Positions 1-9,258 of a DNA stretch of 64,000 bases are shown one piece after another. The notes under the pieces were generated by a model. That model had not been told where the DNA came from, searched no databases, and saw only the letters and a list, made by a program, of their open reading frames with translations. The position numbers and the translations under genes were made by a program. The stretch's first letter is position 1; every line of letters starts with the position of its first letter. This DNA comes from Mucilaginibacter pineti (lineage in GTDB: Bacteria; Bacteroidota; Bacteroidia; Sphingobacteriales; Sphingobacteriaceae), in NCBI RefSeq assembly GCF_900101875.1, contig NZ_FNAI01000001.1, positions 186,001 to 250,000 of the forward strand, written 5' to 3'.

Positions 1-2
1 GT

Positions 3-1427
3 ATCGATTGGGGATATATGTACGTTGCCGCTCCAAAAACAGCCAACGCATTACAATATGTTACCACCGGTGCCGAAGCTGTTGGCGCGTTCTTTAAAGG
101 TGAAACTAAGTCTACTGCTAAAGAAGGTACTAACCTGGTTTTAAACACAGTAGTTCCTTTTGGTAAAGTAGGTAAAGTTGCTGTTGAAAAATTTATTGAG
201 CTTGGTTATGATGATATTAATCCGGTTCAGTATTTCCACACCAATTTAAAACCGTGGTGGCAAACTGCCCAGATCAAAACCATTGAGCAGGTGCTTACAA
301 AAGCTGCATCTGATTACCCGGTTGTAATGAAAAACTCCGAAGCATTTAGTGCTTTGATGTACAGGGATGCTGAAAAAGCTGGTGGCGAAAAATATGCTAA
401 GTTATGTGCTTTGGCCTATCGCCAGGCAATTTCTGCCCATGCATTGGTTAAGAGTCCACAAGGCGAGATCTTATTTTTGTCGAAAGAGAACTTTAGTAAT
501 GGCTCTATCAACACAGTTGATGTTACTTATCCATCAGCTCCGTTATTCCTTATTTACAACCAAAGCCTGCTTAAAGGTATGCTTAACGGGATCTTCTACT
601 TCAGCGAATCGGGCAAGTTTGCGCATAATTTCGCCGCGCATGATCTTGGTACTTATCCAATTGCCAACGGCCAAACCTATGGAGAAGGTATGCCGGTTGA
701 AGAATCTGGTAACATGATGATACTTACTGCTGCTATTGTTAAAGCAGATGGTAACGCGTTATATGCAAAAAAACACTGGAAGGTATTAACCACCTGGGCA
801 GAATACCTGAGCAAAGAGGGCGGCGATCCAGCTAACCAGCTTTGTACAGACGATTTTGCAGGTCACCTGGCACGTAACGCTAATTTATCTGCCAAAGCTA
901 TTGTTGGTGTGGGGGCGTATGCTCACATGGCCGAGTTACTTGGCGATAAAGCCACTGCTACTAAATATAAGGCAAGGGCAAAAGAAATGGCCGCAGCATG
1001 GATGCAAATGGCTGATGCAGGCGATCATTATTCATTAGTATTTGATAAAAAAGATACCTGGAGCCAGAAATATAACATTGTTTGGGATAGAATTTTAGGT
1101 TTAAATATCTTCCCGCAATCGGTTTATGACCGCGAGGTTAAATTTTACCTTACCAAACAAAACGAATTTGGTATACCTTTAGATAGCCGCAGAACTTACA
1201 CCAAAAGCGACTGGATCATCTGGACAGCTACTTTAGCTAAAAATGAGGCCGACTTCAAAGCACTGGCTAACCCCGTATATAAATATGCTGAAGAAACGCC
1301 TACCCGCGTACCACTAAGTGATTGGCATGAAACAACCGACGGTAAACAAGTTGGTTTCCAGGCCCGTAGTGTAGTTGGTGGTTACTTTATAAAATTACTT
1401 CAACAAAAATGGGCTGTGAAAAAATAA
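3..1427 (+). CDS. Glutaminase-like protein (DUF4965/DUF1793 family), 3' part only
   Basis: The frame is open from base 3 without a stop, so the true start lies upstream and the ATG at 18 is internal. The visible 470 or so residues match the C-terminal, six-hairpin-type domain of the GtaA-like glutaminase family: D-W-G-Y-M-Y near the edge, then HDLGTYP, YGEGMPVEESGNM and a C-terminal W-T-A segment. Family members hydrolyse glutamine or related amides and are usually exported; the signal peptide would be outside the window. Family call is good, substrate is inferred only. Confidence 0.75.
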   Translation: MDWGYMYVAAPKTANALQYVTTGAEAVGAFFKGETKSTAKEGTNLVLNTVVPFGKVGKVAVEKFIELGYDDINPVQYFHTNLKPWWQTAQIKTIEQVLTKAASDYPVVMKNSEAFSALMYRDAEKAGGEKYAKLCALAYRQAISAHALVKSPQGEILFLSKENFSNGSINTVDVTYPSAPLFLIYNQSLLKGMLNGIFYFSESGKFAHNFAAHDLGTYPIANGQTYGEGMPVEESGNMMILTAAIVKADGNALYAKKHWKVLTTWAEYLSKEGGDPANQLCTDDFAGHLARNANLSAKAIVGVGAYAHMAELLGDKATATKYKARAKEMAAAWMQMADAGDHYSLVFDKKDTWSQKYNIVWDRILGLNIFPQSVYDREVKFYLTKQNEFGIPLDSRRTYTKSDWIIWTATLAKNEADFKALANPVYKYAEETPTRVPLSDWHETTDGKQVGFQARSVVGGYFIKLLQQKWAVKK

Positions 1428-1625
1428 GAATCAAGAAGTAAGAGTCAAGATTTAAGACTCTATCTTCATCTCGTCATTGCGAGGAACGAAGCAATCCCCA
1501 ACTGTGCAGAACAACTCTGCAAACCGGCGATTGCTTCGTTCCTCGCAATGACGTTTTTGTTTTACGGCTTTACATACCTATATAAATTTCTTTGTCTTGA
1601 TTCTTAACTCTTGACTCTTGATTCT
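1427..1625. repeat. Composite inverted repeat: heptad outer arms around a 25-bp perfect palindrome
   Basis: The outer left arm (1427-1458) starts on the last base of the preceding stop codon and is built of 7-nt units of the type AATCAAG, AAGTAAG, AGTCAAG, ATTTAAG. The right arm (1594-1625) is its imperfect reverse complement (CTTGATT, CTTAACT, CTTGACT units). Inside lies a perfect 25-bp inverted repeat, 1472-1496 against 1529-1553, with a 32-nt loop. The transcript would fold into a long two-part hairpin and may end the upstream mRNA. Confidence 0.85.
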
Positions 1626-1648
1626 TTTTCCCTATTTTTAGTATATCA

Positions 1649-2968
1649 ATGGAAACCAAAAACAATAAGAAAATCATAAGGGCCTGGGCCTTTTTTGATT
1701 GGGCCAATTCGGCATATAATCTCGTTATCACCTCCACAATTTTTCCGGCTTATTATGTAGCCATCACTGCTAACTCCAGGAATGGTGATAGAGTAACGTT
1801 TTTTGGCAAGAGTTTTATTAATACTGCTTTATCAAACTATGCTTTAGCCGTGGCCTATATGATCATGGTGCTGCTTTTACCCGTACTATCATCAATTGCC
1901 GATTACAGAGGGAATAAAAAGGTTTTCATGCAGTTTTTTACCTGGCTTGGTTCGCTCTCTTGCTGTGGCCTGTTTTTCTTTGGACCTAATAACCTGGAGT
2001 TTGGAATAATTTGCTTTGCACTTGCAGCTATAGGCTATAGCGGTGGATTTGTTTTTTACAATTCTTATTTACCCCAGATTGCGACTGTTGACATGCAGGA
2101 TAGCGTAAGTGCCAAAGGGTTTACTTATGGCTATGTTGGCAGCGTTATATTGCAGATAATTTGTTTAATTTTTGTACTATCACCTAAAACATTTCACTTA
2201 ACCAGCGGTGGGGCAGCTCAATTGTCATTTCTTTTGGTAGGTATCTGGTGGATAAGTTTTGCCTATATACCTTTTATTGTACTACCTAAGGGCAGCCCTA
2301 ACGCGCAAACTCACCATCATAATATTATCAAAGGAGGATTTGTTGAATTGGGCAAAGTTTGGGCAAAGGTGAAAACCATGCCTTTATTAAAGAGGTTTTT
2401 ACCTGCGTTTTTCTTTTACTCTATGGGGGTGCAAACTATAATGTTGGTAGCAGCGGGCTTTGGGGCCAAGGTATTAAAAATGGAAACAAGCGGATTGATC
2501 GAAATTATCCTCATCATACAATTAGTGGCTATCGGTGGTGCTACATTAATGTCGCGTTTGTCGGCTATTATTGGTAATGTAAAGGTTTTAATATTAGTGG
2601 TAATTATATGGATAGCAGCCTGTATTGCTGCTTATTTTGTAACTACCATTCCTCAGTTTTACGCGCTGGCCGTAGTGGTTGGTTTAATAATGGGTGGCAT
2701 CCAGTCTATGTCGAGGTCAACTTATTCAAAGTATTTGCCGGAAAATATTCCTGATACCGCATCGTTTTTTAGTTTTTATGATGTTACAGAAAAGTTAGCT
2801 ATAGTAGGAGGTATGTTTAGCTTTGCATTTATTGAAGAATTAACCGGTAGCATGCGCAATTCTACATTAGCTTTATGTGGTTTCTTTATCGTCGGATTGA
2901 TTTTATTGTTTTCTTTGTTGTCAGCTGAAAAAAAGATTAAGAAAAATACGGAATTTAGCGCCGTGTAA
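1649..2968 (+). CDS. MFS transporter, UMF1 (Atg22-like) family
   Basis: This 439-residue integral membrane protein begins with the signature RAWAFFDWANSAYN typical of bacterial UMF1-family major facilitator proteins, related to the fungal vacuolar effluxer Atg22. About twelve hydrophobic segments fill the length, and S-R-S-T-Y-S-K-Y around residue 355 matches the family. The substrate is unknown; amino acids or metabolites are possible by analogy. The next gene follows after a few bases, so the two are probably co-transcribed. Confidence 0.85.
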   Translation: METKNNKKIIRAWAFFDWANSAYNLVITSTIFPAYYVAITANSRNGDRVTFFGKSFINTALSNYALAVAYMIMVLLLPVLSSIADYRGNKKVFMQFFTWLGSLSCCGLFFFGPNNLEFGIICFALAAIGYSGGFVFYNSYLPQIATVDMQDSVSAKGFTYGYVGSVILQIICLIFVLSPKTFHLTSGGAAQLSFLLVGIWWISFAYIPFIVLPKGSPNAQTHHHNIIKGGFVELGKVWAKVKTMPLLKRFLPAFFFYSMGVQTIMLVAAGFGAKVLKMETSGLIEIILIIQLVAIGGATLMSRLSAIIGNVKVLILVVIIWIAACIAAYFVTTIPQFYALAVVVGLIMGGIQSMSRSTYSKYLPENIPDTASFFSFYDVTEKLAIVGGMFSFAFIEELTGSMRNSTLALCGFFIVGLILLFSLLSAEKKIKKNTEFSAV

Positions 2969-2980
2969 TTTGTGCCGAAG

Positions 2981-3709
2981 ATGAAGATTGAGTTATTTGT
3001 ACCTTGTTTTATTGACCAGTTATATCCCGATACCGCGTTTAATACCATAAAGGTACTGGAAAAGGCAGGCTGTACGGTAAGCTTTAACCCTAACCAGACC
3101 TGCTGTGGCCAGCCCGCTTTTAACGCAGGTTTCTGGGACGATGCCAAGGCGGTGGGTAGCAAATTTCTGAATGATTTTTCTGAAGATAGCGTGATCGTTA
3201 CCCCATCTGCGTCATGCACGGGCATGGTTAAAAACTATTATAACGATTTGTTCACCAATACTGCCGTACATAATAAATGCCGGGCAATACAGGGTAATAT
3301 CTATGAACTGTCTGACTTCCTGGTAAATATCCTGCAATTCGATTATTTCGGTGCCGAATTGGATGGCAAAGCCGTTTATCACGATAGCTGCGGTGCACTG
3401 CGCGAATGTAAGATCAAAGAAGAACCGCGCCAACTACTTTCCAAAGTGCTTGGCCTTGAGTTATTGGAGCTAAAGGATAATGAAACCTGCTGCGGTTTCG
3501 GTGGTACTTTCGCCGTTAAGTTCGATGGTATATCCACAGCAATGGCCCAGCAAAAGGTAGATAACGCGCTGGCCGTAGGAGCGGAGTACATTATTTCGAC
3601 TGATGCCTCATGTTTACTGCATCTGCAAAGCTATATCGACAAAAATAGGCTGCCAATAAAAACCATGCATCTGGCTGATGTTTTGGCTTTGGGATGGGGG
3701 AATGTTTAG
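2981..3709 (+). CDS. (Fe-S)-binding cysteine-rich protein, LutA/YkgE-like
   Basis: The protein has two cysteine-rich CCG domains: V-P-C-F with TCCGQPAF in the N-terminal half and D-S-C-G with ETCCGFGGTF in the C-terminal half, as in LutA/YkgE and the GlpC/HdrB-type heterodisulfide domains. LutA works with LutB and LutC in lactate oxidation; no lutB or lutC lies beside it here, so the role is uncertain. The start is either ATG 2981 or GTG 2972 (three residues longer); I chose ATG. It follows the UMF1 gene closely, probably in one operon. Confidence 0.85.
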   Translation: MKIELFVPCFIDQLYPDTAFNTIKVLEKAGCTVSFNPNQTCCGQPAFNAGFWDDAKAVGSKFLNDFSEDSVIVTPSASCTGMVKNYYNDLFTNTAVHNKCRAIQGNIYELSDFLVNILQFDYFGAELDGKAVYHDSCGALRECKIKEEPRQLLSKVLGLELLELKDNETCCGFGGTFAVKFDGISTAMAQQKVDNALAVGAEYIISTDASCLLHLQSYIDKNRLPIKTMHLADVLALGWGNV

Positions 3710-4143
3710 GTTTTGATTTAGGAATTGGGATGTTCGATTTCGGATTTATAAAGTTACTATTTTTTGCTACCGCGGGCTTTCAGCCATACGTGTTCGAAAT
3801 AAATAAAAAAAGGTGTCATTTCGACGAGGTACGAGGAGAAATCTTCTGCGATAGCAAGTGGACTTAGTATTTCGTTGAAGATTTCTCCTTGCCCCTCACA
3901 CACACACAATTGCCATGCGGGCTCGTCGAAATGACAACCTTTTTATAAATCTCTAAGGTTTCGAACACTTTTGGCTTGTAGCTCGGGGGACGCATGGTTT
4001 TAGCTTTCAGCTGAATATAAAGCCGGAGGCTTTAAACCCGATACCCACGAGTTACGCTGCGCTAACCTCGCAGGAGTTGACGGTTGTAAATCATAAATTC
4101 AGCAAATGCCAAATCGAACATCCGAAATCCCAAAATCCCAAAA
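3710..4143. repeat. Nested intergenic repeat: heptad arms enclosing a ~120-bp palindromic element
   Basis: Immediately after the stop codon, 3715-3747 reads as heptads (GATTTAG, GAATTGG, GATGTTC, GATTTCG). Complementary heptads (AAATGCC, AAATCGA, ACATCCG, AAATCCC) lie at about 4094-4143, just before the thrS promoter. Enclosed is a palindromic element with outer arms 3815-3828 and 3922-3935 and inner arms 3834-3846 and 3878-3889; the same element recurs at 44518-44636. A further small hairpin-rich stretch (about 3986-4080) carries AAAGCC/GGCTTT pairs. I see no gene in this 522-bp gap. Confidence 0.8.
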
Positions 4144-4150
4144 TAATTCC

Positions 4151-4158
4151 TATTTTTG
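4151..4158 (+). promoter_or_regulatory. Probable thrS promoter -7 box and leader hairpin
   Basis: TATTTTTG matches the Bacteroidota -7 consensus TAnnTTTG, giving a leader of about 65 nt before thrS. In that leader a perfect 7-bp hairpin (4172-4178 with 4186-4192) could take part in control of thrS, but no known T-box or ThrRS operator is recognisable. Confidence 0.5.
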
Positions 4159-4231
4159 CACCTCAAATAATAGATCACTTTTGTAGGTGATCTGCAAACG
4201 TAATTTTATAAACTTTAAATCATAGTTGTAG

Positions 4232-6157
4232 ATGATTAGTATTACACTTCCCGATGGATCCGTTCGTCAGTACGACAAGGGGATCACTTCCATGCAGATA
4301 GCATTGTCTATCTCCGAAGGATTAGCACGTAACGTATTAGCAGCCGAAGTTGATGGCCAGGTGTGGGATGCCACACGACCAATCGAAAAGGATTCGCACG
4401 TTAAATTATTAACCTGGAACGATGCTGCAGGTAAATCAACATTCTGGCATTCATCGGCCCACTTACTGGCCGAGGCTTTGGAGGCGTTGTATCCCGGCAC
4501 CAAATTTGGTATTGGCCCGGCCATTGAAACCGGCTTTTATTACGATGTAGACTTTGGCGACCGGGAATTCTCTTCGGACGAGTTCAAGAAGATCGAAGAT
4601 AAGATCATCGAACTGGCTAAAACCAAAGAAGAATACATTCGTAAGCCGGTGAGCAAAGCCGATGCTATTGAATATTTTACTGAAAAAGGCGACGAGTACA
4701 AACTGGATCTGCTTAAAGATCTGCCAGATGGTGCCATCACTTTTTACTCGCAAGGAAACTTTACCGATTTGTGCCGCGGGCCTCATATCCCCAACACAGG
4801 CCCTATAAAGGCTGTTAAGCTCATGAGTGTTGCCGGTGCCTATTGGCGTGGCGACGAAAGTCGTAAACAGCTTACACGTATATATGGCGTTACTTTTCCC
4901 AAGGCAAGTGAGTTAACAGAATACCTTCACATGATCGAAGAAGCTAAAAAGCGCGATCACCGTAAGTTGGGTAAAGAGTTGGAATTGTTTGCTTTTTCTG
5001 AAAAGGTAGGTATGGGTTTACCATTGTGGTTACCTAAAGGAACTGCTTTGCGCGAACGTTTGCAAAACTTTTTACAAAAAGCACAGGTTAAGGCGGGTTA
5101 TGAACAGGTAATTACACCGCACATTGGTCATAAAAACCTGTATGTAACATCTGGTCATTATGAAAAATATGGTGCCGATTCATTTCAGCCGATAAAAACA
5201 CCGCAGGAGGGAGAGGAGTTTTTCTTAAAACCGATGAACTGTCCGCACCACTGCGAGATTTATAAAACAAAACCACGCTCATACAAGGATCTTCCGGTTC
5301 GTTTGGCCGAGTTTGGTACTGTTTATCGTTACGAGCAAAGCGGCGAGCTGCACGGTTTAACCCGCGTACGTGGCTTTACTCAGGATGATGCTCACTTATT
5401 CTGTCGCCCGGATCAGGTGAAGGACGAATTTAAGAAAGTGATAGATCTGGTATTGTATGTGTTTAAAGCCTTGGGCTTTGATAATTATACAGCACAGGTT
5501 TCCCTGCGTGATCCTGAAAATAAAGCCAAATACATTGGTACAGATGAGAACTGGGCCCTGGCGGAATCGGCTATTATTGAGGCAGCGGACGAGAAAGGCT
5601 TGATTACTGTTGTTGAATACGGCGAGGCGGCTTTTTATGGCCCTAAGCTTGATTTCATGGTGAAAGATGCGCTTGGCCGTAAATGGCAGCTGGGAACTAT
5701 TCAGGTAGATTACAATTTACCGGAGCGTTTTGAACTGGAATATACCGGCAGCGATAACCAAAAACACCGTCCGGTGATGATTCACAGAGCTCCTTTTGGA
5801 TCAATGGAGCGCTTTATTGCCGTATTAATTGAGCATTGTGCAGGTAATTTCCCGCTTTGGTTATCGCCAGAGCAATTTATTATCCTTCCGATATCAGAAA
5901 AATACGAGGAATATGCAAAAAAACTTTCTGATGTGTTAAAAGATTCCGATATTTGCGGGCTGATTGATTTTAGAGACGAGAAGATAGGGCGGAAGATACG
6001 CGATGCTGAAGTCAAAAAGATCCCTTATATGCTGATTGTTGGTGAAAAAGAAGCGGCCGAAGGCCAGGTTTCTGTCAGAAAACATGGTCAGGGCGATTTG
6101 GGAAGTATGAGCATAGAAGATTTTAAAGAACAAATAACTAAAGAAATAAAAGTATAA
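4232..6157 (+). CDS. thrS: Threonine--tRNA ligase
   Basis: Charges tRNA-Thr in the cytoplasm. The 641 residues are the normal length and carry an N-terminal TGS domain (about 1-60), the SAD editing domain with H-S-S-A-H-L-L around residue 75, the class II catalytic core and the anticodon-binding domain. The zinc ligands are visible as C337 (NCPHHC), H388 (DDAHLF) and H518 (MIHRAPFGS), matching C334, H385 and H511 of E. coli. It leads the operon thrS-infC-rpmI-rplT; infC begins one base after its stop codon, suggesting translational coupling. Confidence 0.98.
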   Translation: MISITLPDGSVRQYDKGITSMQIALSISEGLARNVLAAEVDGQVWDATRPIEKDSHVKLLTWNDAAGKSTFWHSSAHLLAEALEALYPGTKFGIGPAIETGFYYDVDFGDREFSSDEFKKIEDKIIELAKTKEEYIRKPVSKADAIEYFTEKGDEYKLDLLKDLPDGAITFYSQGNFTDLCRGPHIPNTGPIKAVKLMSVAGAYWRGDESRKQLTRIYGVTFPKASELTEYLHMIEEAKKRDHRKLGKELELFAFSEKVGMGLPLWLPKGTALRERLQNFLQKAQVKAGYEQVITPHIGHKNLYVTSGHYEKYGADSFQPIKTPQEGEEFFLKPMNCPHHCEIYKTKPRSYKDLPVRLAEFGTVYRYEQSGELHGLTRVRGFTQDDAHLFCRPDQVKDEFKKVIDLVLYVFKALGFDNYTAQVSLRDPENKAKYIGTDENWALAESAIIEAADEKGLITVVEYGEAAFYGPKLDFMVKDALGRKWQLGTIQVDYNLPERFELEYTGSDNQKHRPVMIHRAPFGSMERFIAVLIEHCAGNFPLWLSPEQFIILPISEKYEEYAKKLSDVLKDSDICGLIDFRDEKIGRKIRDAEVKKIPYMLIVGEKEAAEGQVSVRKHGQGDLGSMSIEDFKEQITKEIKV

Positions 6158-6158
6158 C

Positions 6159-6725
6159 TTGGCATTAAACAAACCCTTCAATAGAGGACCAAGGCTTCCT
6201 TTTAAGAAAAAAGAAGCTGAACACAACATCAACCAATTCATTAGAGCTCAGGAAGTTCGCCTTGTAGGTGACAATGTTGAGCAAGGTATTTTTTCATTAA
6301 GAGATGCACTGGCAATTGCACAGGAGCAGGAATTGGATCTGGTTGAAATATCTCCAAACGCTGTACCTCCAGTTTGTAAAGTAACGGACTATAACAAGTT
6401 CATTTACGAGCAAAAGAAAAAGCTTAAAGAGATTAAGAGCAATGCCAAGCAAACTGTTATTAAAGAGATTCGTTTCGGACCTAATACTGATGATCATGAC
6501 TTTGAATTTAAATTAAAGCATGCCATTAAGTTTTTGGAAGCCGGCGAAAAGGTGAGAGCTTACGTGCACTTTAAAGGGCGTGCAATTGTATACAAAGAGC
6601 AGGGTGAAATATTACTGCTGCGTTTTGCACAAGCGCTTGAAGATGTAGGTAAAGTGGAGCAATTACCAAAGCTTGAAGGTAAAAGGATGTTTTTAACCCT
6701 TGCACCTAAAGCGGCTAAAAAATAG
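6159..6725 (+). CDS. infC: Translation initiation factor IF-3 (TTG start)
   Basis: IF-3 binds the 30S subunit and rejects non-canonical start codons. The N-terminal domain ([14 protein letters not shown]) and the C-terminal domain ([21 protein letters not shown]) are complete over 188 residues. No ATG is available near the expected N terminus; the reading MALNKPFN starts at TTG 6159, one base after the thrS stop. A poor start codon is the basis of infC self-regulation in E. coli (AUU), so the TTG may serve the same purpose here. Identity is certain; the exact start is inferred. Confidence 0.95.
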   Translation: MALNKPFNRGPRLPFKKKEAEHNINQFIRAQEVRLVGDNVEQGIFSLRDALAIAQEQELDLVEISPNAVPPVCKVTDYNKFIYEQKKKLKEIKSNAKQTVIKEIRFGPNTDDHDFEFKLKHAIKFLEAGEKVRAYVHFKGRAIVYKEQGEILLLRFAQALEDVGKVEQLPKLEGKRMFLTLAPKAAKK

Positions 6726-6730
6726 ATATG

Positions 6731-6854
6731 AGATGTTAGATATGAGATTTGAGACAATCTTGTATCTGACGTCTTTTTAAAATAAACGTGAAATATGGGG
6801 TTCAGGTGCAACGAGATTATTAGTCTCACATCTCAAATCTCATATCTAACATCT
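6731..6854. repeat. 24-bp perfect inverted repeat made of heptads, inside the IF3-ribosomal protein operon
   Basis: 6731-6754 and 6831-6854 are exact reverse complements. The left arm reads as 7-nt units (AGATATG, AGATGTT, AGATATG, AGATTTG) and the right arm as CTCAAAT, CTCATAT, CTAACAT. It starts 5 nt after the infC stop and ends 16 nt before rpmI, so it may attenuate or process the operon mRNA. Confidence 0.88.
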
Positions 6855-6870
6855 AAATAAATAAATAGTT

Positions 6871-7071
6871 ATGCCAAAAATGAAAACCAATTCCAGTGCA
6901 AAAAAGCGCTTTAAGCTTACTGGAACCGGTAAAATCACACGGAAGAATGCATTCAAAAGCCACATCTTAACTAAGATGTCGACTAAACGTAAGCGTAACC
7001 TTGGCCACACCAGCTTAGTTTCTAAAGCTGACAGTGGAAATGTTAAACGCATGCTTTGCATCGGAAAGTAA
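6871..7071 (+). CDS. rpmI: 50S ribosomal protein L35
   Basis: This 66-residue, strongly basic protein begins [13 protein letters not shown] and contains the L35 signature K-S-H-I-L-T-K and K-R-K-R-N-L. It is a structural component of the large ribosomal subunit. It sits between infC and rplT, the order conserved across bacteria. The length is usual for the family. Confidence 0.98.
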   Translation: MPKMKTNSSAKKRFKLTGTGKITRKNAFKSHILTKMSTKRKRNLGHTSLVSKADSGNVKRMLCIGK

Positions 7072-7150
7072 TTCACAATTTTTTTTAACCAGGTATTAGA
7101 GTTTTAAGTTCTGTTGTAAAAGCAGGCACTCACTACCAAAAACAAACAAC

Positions 7151-7495
7151 ATGCCACGTTCAGTTAACGCAGTAGCGTCGAGAAGACGCAGGAAAAGGAT
7201 CATGAACCTCGCCAAAGGTTATTGGGGTTCAAGAAGCAAGGTTTATACCGTTGCAAAAAACACAGTAGAAAAAGGTTTACAGTACGCTTATCGTGACCGT
7301 AAAACCAAGAAAAGAGAATTCAGAGCTTTATGGATACAGCGTATTAACGCAGGTGCCCGTCAGCACGGAATTTCTTACTCTCAATTAATAGGTAAATTAG
7401 CAGCAAAAGAAATCGGTTTAAACCGTAAAGTATTGGCTGATTTAGCAATGAATCATCCTGATGCTTTCAAAGCCGTTATTGATGCAGTAAAATAA
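7151..7495 (+). CDS. rplT: 50S ribosomal protein L20
   Basis: The 114-residue basic protein begins [16 protein letters not shown] and has the L20 motifs AKGYWGSR and W-I-Q-R-I-N-A. L20 is an early assembly protein of the 50S subunit and in several bacteria represses its own operon by binding the leader mRNA; whether that happens here is unknown, but the 79-nt gap before the gene leaves room for such a site. It ends the operon and a strong terminator follows. Confidence 0.98.
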   Translation: MPRSVNAVASRRRRKRIMNLAKGYWGSRSKVYTVAKNTVEKGLQYAYRDRKTKKREFRALWIQRINAGARQHGISYSQLIGKLAAKEIGLNRKVLADLAMNHPDAFKAVIDAVK

Positions 7496-7522
7496 TACAA
7501 TAAAAGGAACTTCCTTTTATAA

Positions 7523-7554
7523 AAAGCCTGATATTCATTTATCAGGCTTTTTTT
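7523..7554 (+). terminator. Rho-independent terminator of thrS-infC-rpmI-rplT
   Basis: An 11-bp stem (7523-7533 with 7540-7550, AAAGCCTGATA) is followed by a run of T. A second, shorter hairpin (AAAAGGAA/TTCCTTTT, about 7502-7519) lies just before it. Confidence 0.9.
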
Positions 7555-7612
7555 GTTTATAGTTGTTCAAACACGCTTGCTTTTTAGCATATTAGTGACT
7601 CCTGCTACTAAT

Positions 7613-8281
7613 ATGTATTTAAACGATTCTGTTACTTCAAAAATAAACGAGTTTGCCCGGTTTGCCGAGCAAATGCCAGGGGTTGTCATCATTCACCACA
7701 TAAGCGATTTTTCTGTAGTATATATGACTGCCAACGGGTTGAAATTGCTGGGTGTAACGCTTCAGGAATTGATTGATATGAAAACCGAATACTATCCACG
7801 TTTTTTTAATATGGAGGATATGGAAGATTTTCTACCTAAAATGCGTGTTTTATTGGATAATAATCAACCCGAAGAATCTTTTTCCTATTTCCAACAAGTT
7901 AAATATGCCGGCAAAAGCGATTGGACATGGCATATCAGCGCTGTGCGAATTTTTATGTGGGATGATGAGGGAAAGCCTTTATTGACAATCACCACGGCTT
8001 ATCCTATCGATAGGATGAAACATATAGGGGCAAAAGCCGAACGATTACTGCAAGAGAATAATTTCCTGAAAAAGAATATTAAAGCATTTTCAACCTTGAG
8101 CAAACGGGAAAAAGATATCCTAAAACAGGTAGCTCTTGGTAAAACCTCTATCGAAATTGCCGATGCTCTATTTATATCTGTGGAGACTGCGCAAACCCAT
8201 CGCCGCAACATCCGCAATAAGCTGGAAATTAGCAGTGCCATTGATTTTGCAGCCTATGCAAGGGCCTTTGATTTGATATAG
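7613..8281 (+). CDS. PAS-domain LuxR-type transcriptional regulator
   Basis: The N-terminal two thirds looks like a PAS fold (V-V-Y-M-T-A-N-G, then L-G-V-T-L-Q-E-L), and the C terminus is a LuxR/GerE helix-turn-helix (LSKREKDILKQVALGKTS, then V-E-T-A-Q-T-H-R-R-N-I-R-N-K-L). It is probably a signal-responsive DNA-binding protein whose ligand is unknown. The frame stays open back to a TTG at 7553, but that lies in the T-run of the terminator, so ATG 7613 (222 residues) is preferred. It stands alone. Confidence 0.85.
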   Translation: MYLNDSVTSKINEFARFAEQMPGVVIIHHISDFSVVYMTANGLKLLGVTLQELIDMKTEYYPRFFNMEDMEDFLPKMRVLLDNNQPEESFSYFQQVKYAGKSDWTWHISAVRIFMWDDEGKPLLTITTAYPIDRMKHIGAKAERLLQENNFLKKNIKAFSTLSKREKDILKQVALGKTSIEIADALFISVETAQTHRRNIRNKLEISSAIDFAAYARAFDLI

Positions 8282-8327
8282 TTAAAGCAGAACACACCTA
8301 AATACGTAATGCTTTAACATAACTGAT

Positions 8328-9077
8328 TTATGAAATGATAATTATGGTATTATCAGTACCATCCAAAAAAGCTTCGGGACCGTTGTTAATATCCATATAT
8401 TGTTTAAAATTCTGTACGTCTTTATCAACCATTTTCTTAAACAATGGGTTCAATACCTGGGCAATACCCGCCCCCAATCCCCCGGCAGGTGGCTGATAAC
8501 TGATAACAATATCAACCAAAGTTCCGGTACCATCCATTGTATCCTGAAAACGTACCTTACCTGCATTATCTATCATCGAATCGGGTAGGGAACTCCAGCC
8601 GATCATTTCATTTGGTTCGTCCTTTACAATTTCTGCGTGCCAACTTATTGTACTTATATCAGCCGGTAGTTTTAAAACCCAGTGTGAATATTTTTCGTCT
8701 ATAACCTCTACGCTTTCCAGGTGTTTCATGAATAGCGGAAGGTTATCAAGCTTGCGCCAAAAATTGTAAACCTTGTGTCTTGGTTGAGCAACAGTAAAAG
8801 ATGAGCGTATGTTTATATTAACCGGGCTTGTTGACAACTTGCCAATACGTTTATATAATTCGCAATGCCCGGTAATGCCACGATTTAAAAGATACCCACC
8901 GGCACCAAGCTTTAATATACTGGCAAAAGGGTTGGAGAATATGTTTTTGAAACCTGATAAACCAAGTTTCAGGCCACCGGCAATGGAGGTGTAACGCTCG
9001 GGCCAATTTAAGTTTACTCTGTCATCGCCGTAAAGTACGGGGTAGTTATCGGTATATTTAACAATAGTAGTTGCCAT
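8328..9077 (-). CDS. DUF2892 / SRPBCC (cyclase/dehydrase-like) protein
   Basis: Residues about 20-75 resemble the short DUF2892 membrane-associated domain (N-W-P-E-R-Y, then a Gly-rich hydrophobic stretch). Residues 90-240 match the polyketide cyclase/START-like SRPBCC fold (HKVYNFWRKLDNLPLFMKHL and later DIVISYQPPAG). Such proteins bind hydrophobic ligands, but no substrate can be named. It is a single gene convergent with the PAS-LuxR gene. Family assignment is fairly firm, function unknown. Confidence 0.75.
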   Translation of the reverse strand: MATTIVKYTDNYPVLYGDDRVNLNWPERYTSIAGGLKLGLSGFKNIFSNPFASILKLGAGGYLLNRGITGHCELYKRIGKLSTSPVNINIRSSFTVAQPRHKVYNFWRKLDNLPLFMKHLESVEVIDEKYSHWVLKLPADISTISWHAEIVKDEPNEMIGWSSLPDSMIDNAGKVRFQDTMDGTGTLVDIVISYQPPAGGLGAGIAQVLNPLFKKMVDKDVQNFKQYMDINNGPEAFLDGTDNTIIIIS

Positions 9078-9203
9078 GCTTTTTTTTAAATAGGTTAAAA
9101 TTTAAACACCATACATGGCCGTAAGTTTTTAATAATTGAATTTATTTAACCTTATTGTAATTAAATTAATACTCAGTTACAGTATTGGGTCTCAAACAAA
9201 ACA

Positions 9204-9236
9204 AAACCCCAAAGCCGAATAAAAGCTTTGGGGTTT
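9204..9236 (-). terminator. Terminator of the B12 uptake operon
   Basis: Perfect 12-bp stem AAACCCCAAAGC (9204-9215) with 9225-9236. Read on the minus strand it is followed by TTTTGTTTTG. It lies 23 nt past the stop of the last gene of the riboswitch-led operon. Confidence 0.88.
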
Positions 9237-9258
9237 AAATACTGGGCTGCGTTAAAAT

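Noticed and set aside
2776..3225. 149-residue minus-strand ORF
   Set aside because: It is antisense to the UMF1 and LutA-like genes, which have strong family matches and normal codon use.
2981..3709. Full lactate utilisation operon (lutABC)
   Set aside because: Only a LutA-like gene is present; neither lutB nor lutC flanks it.
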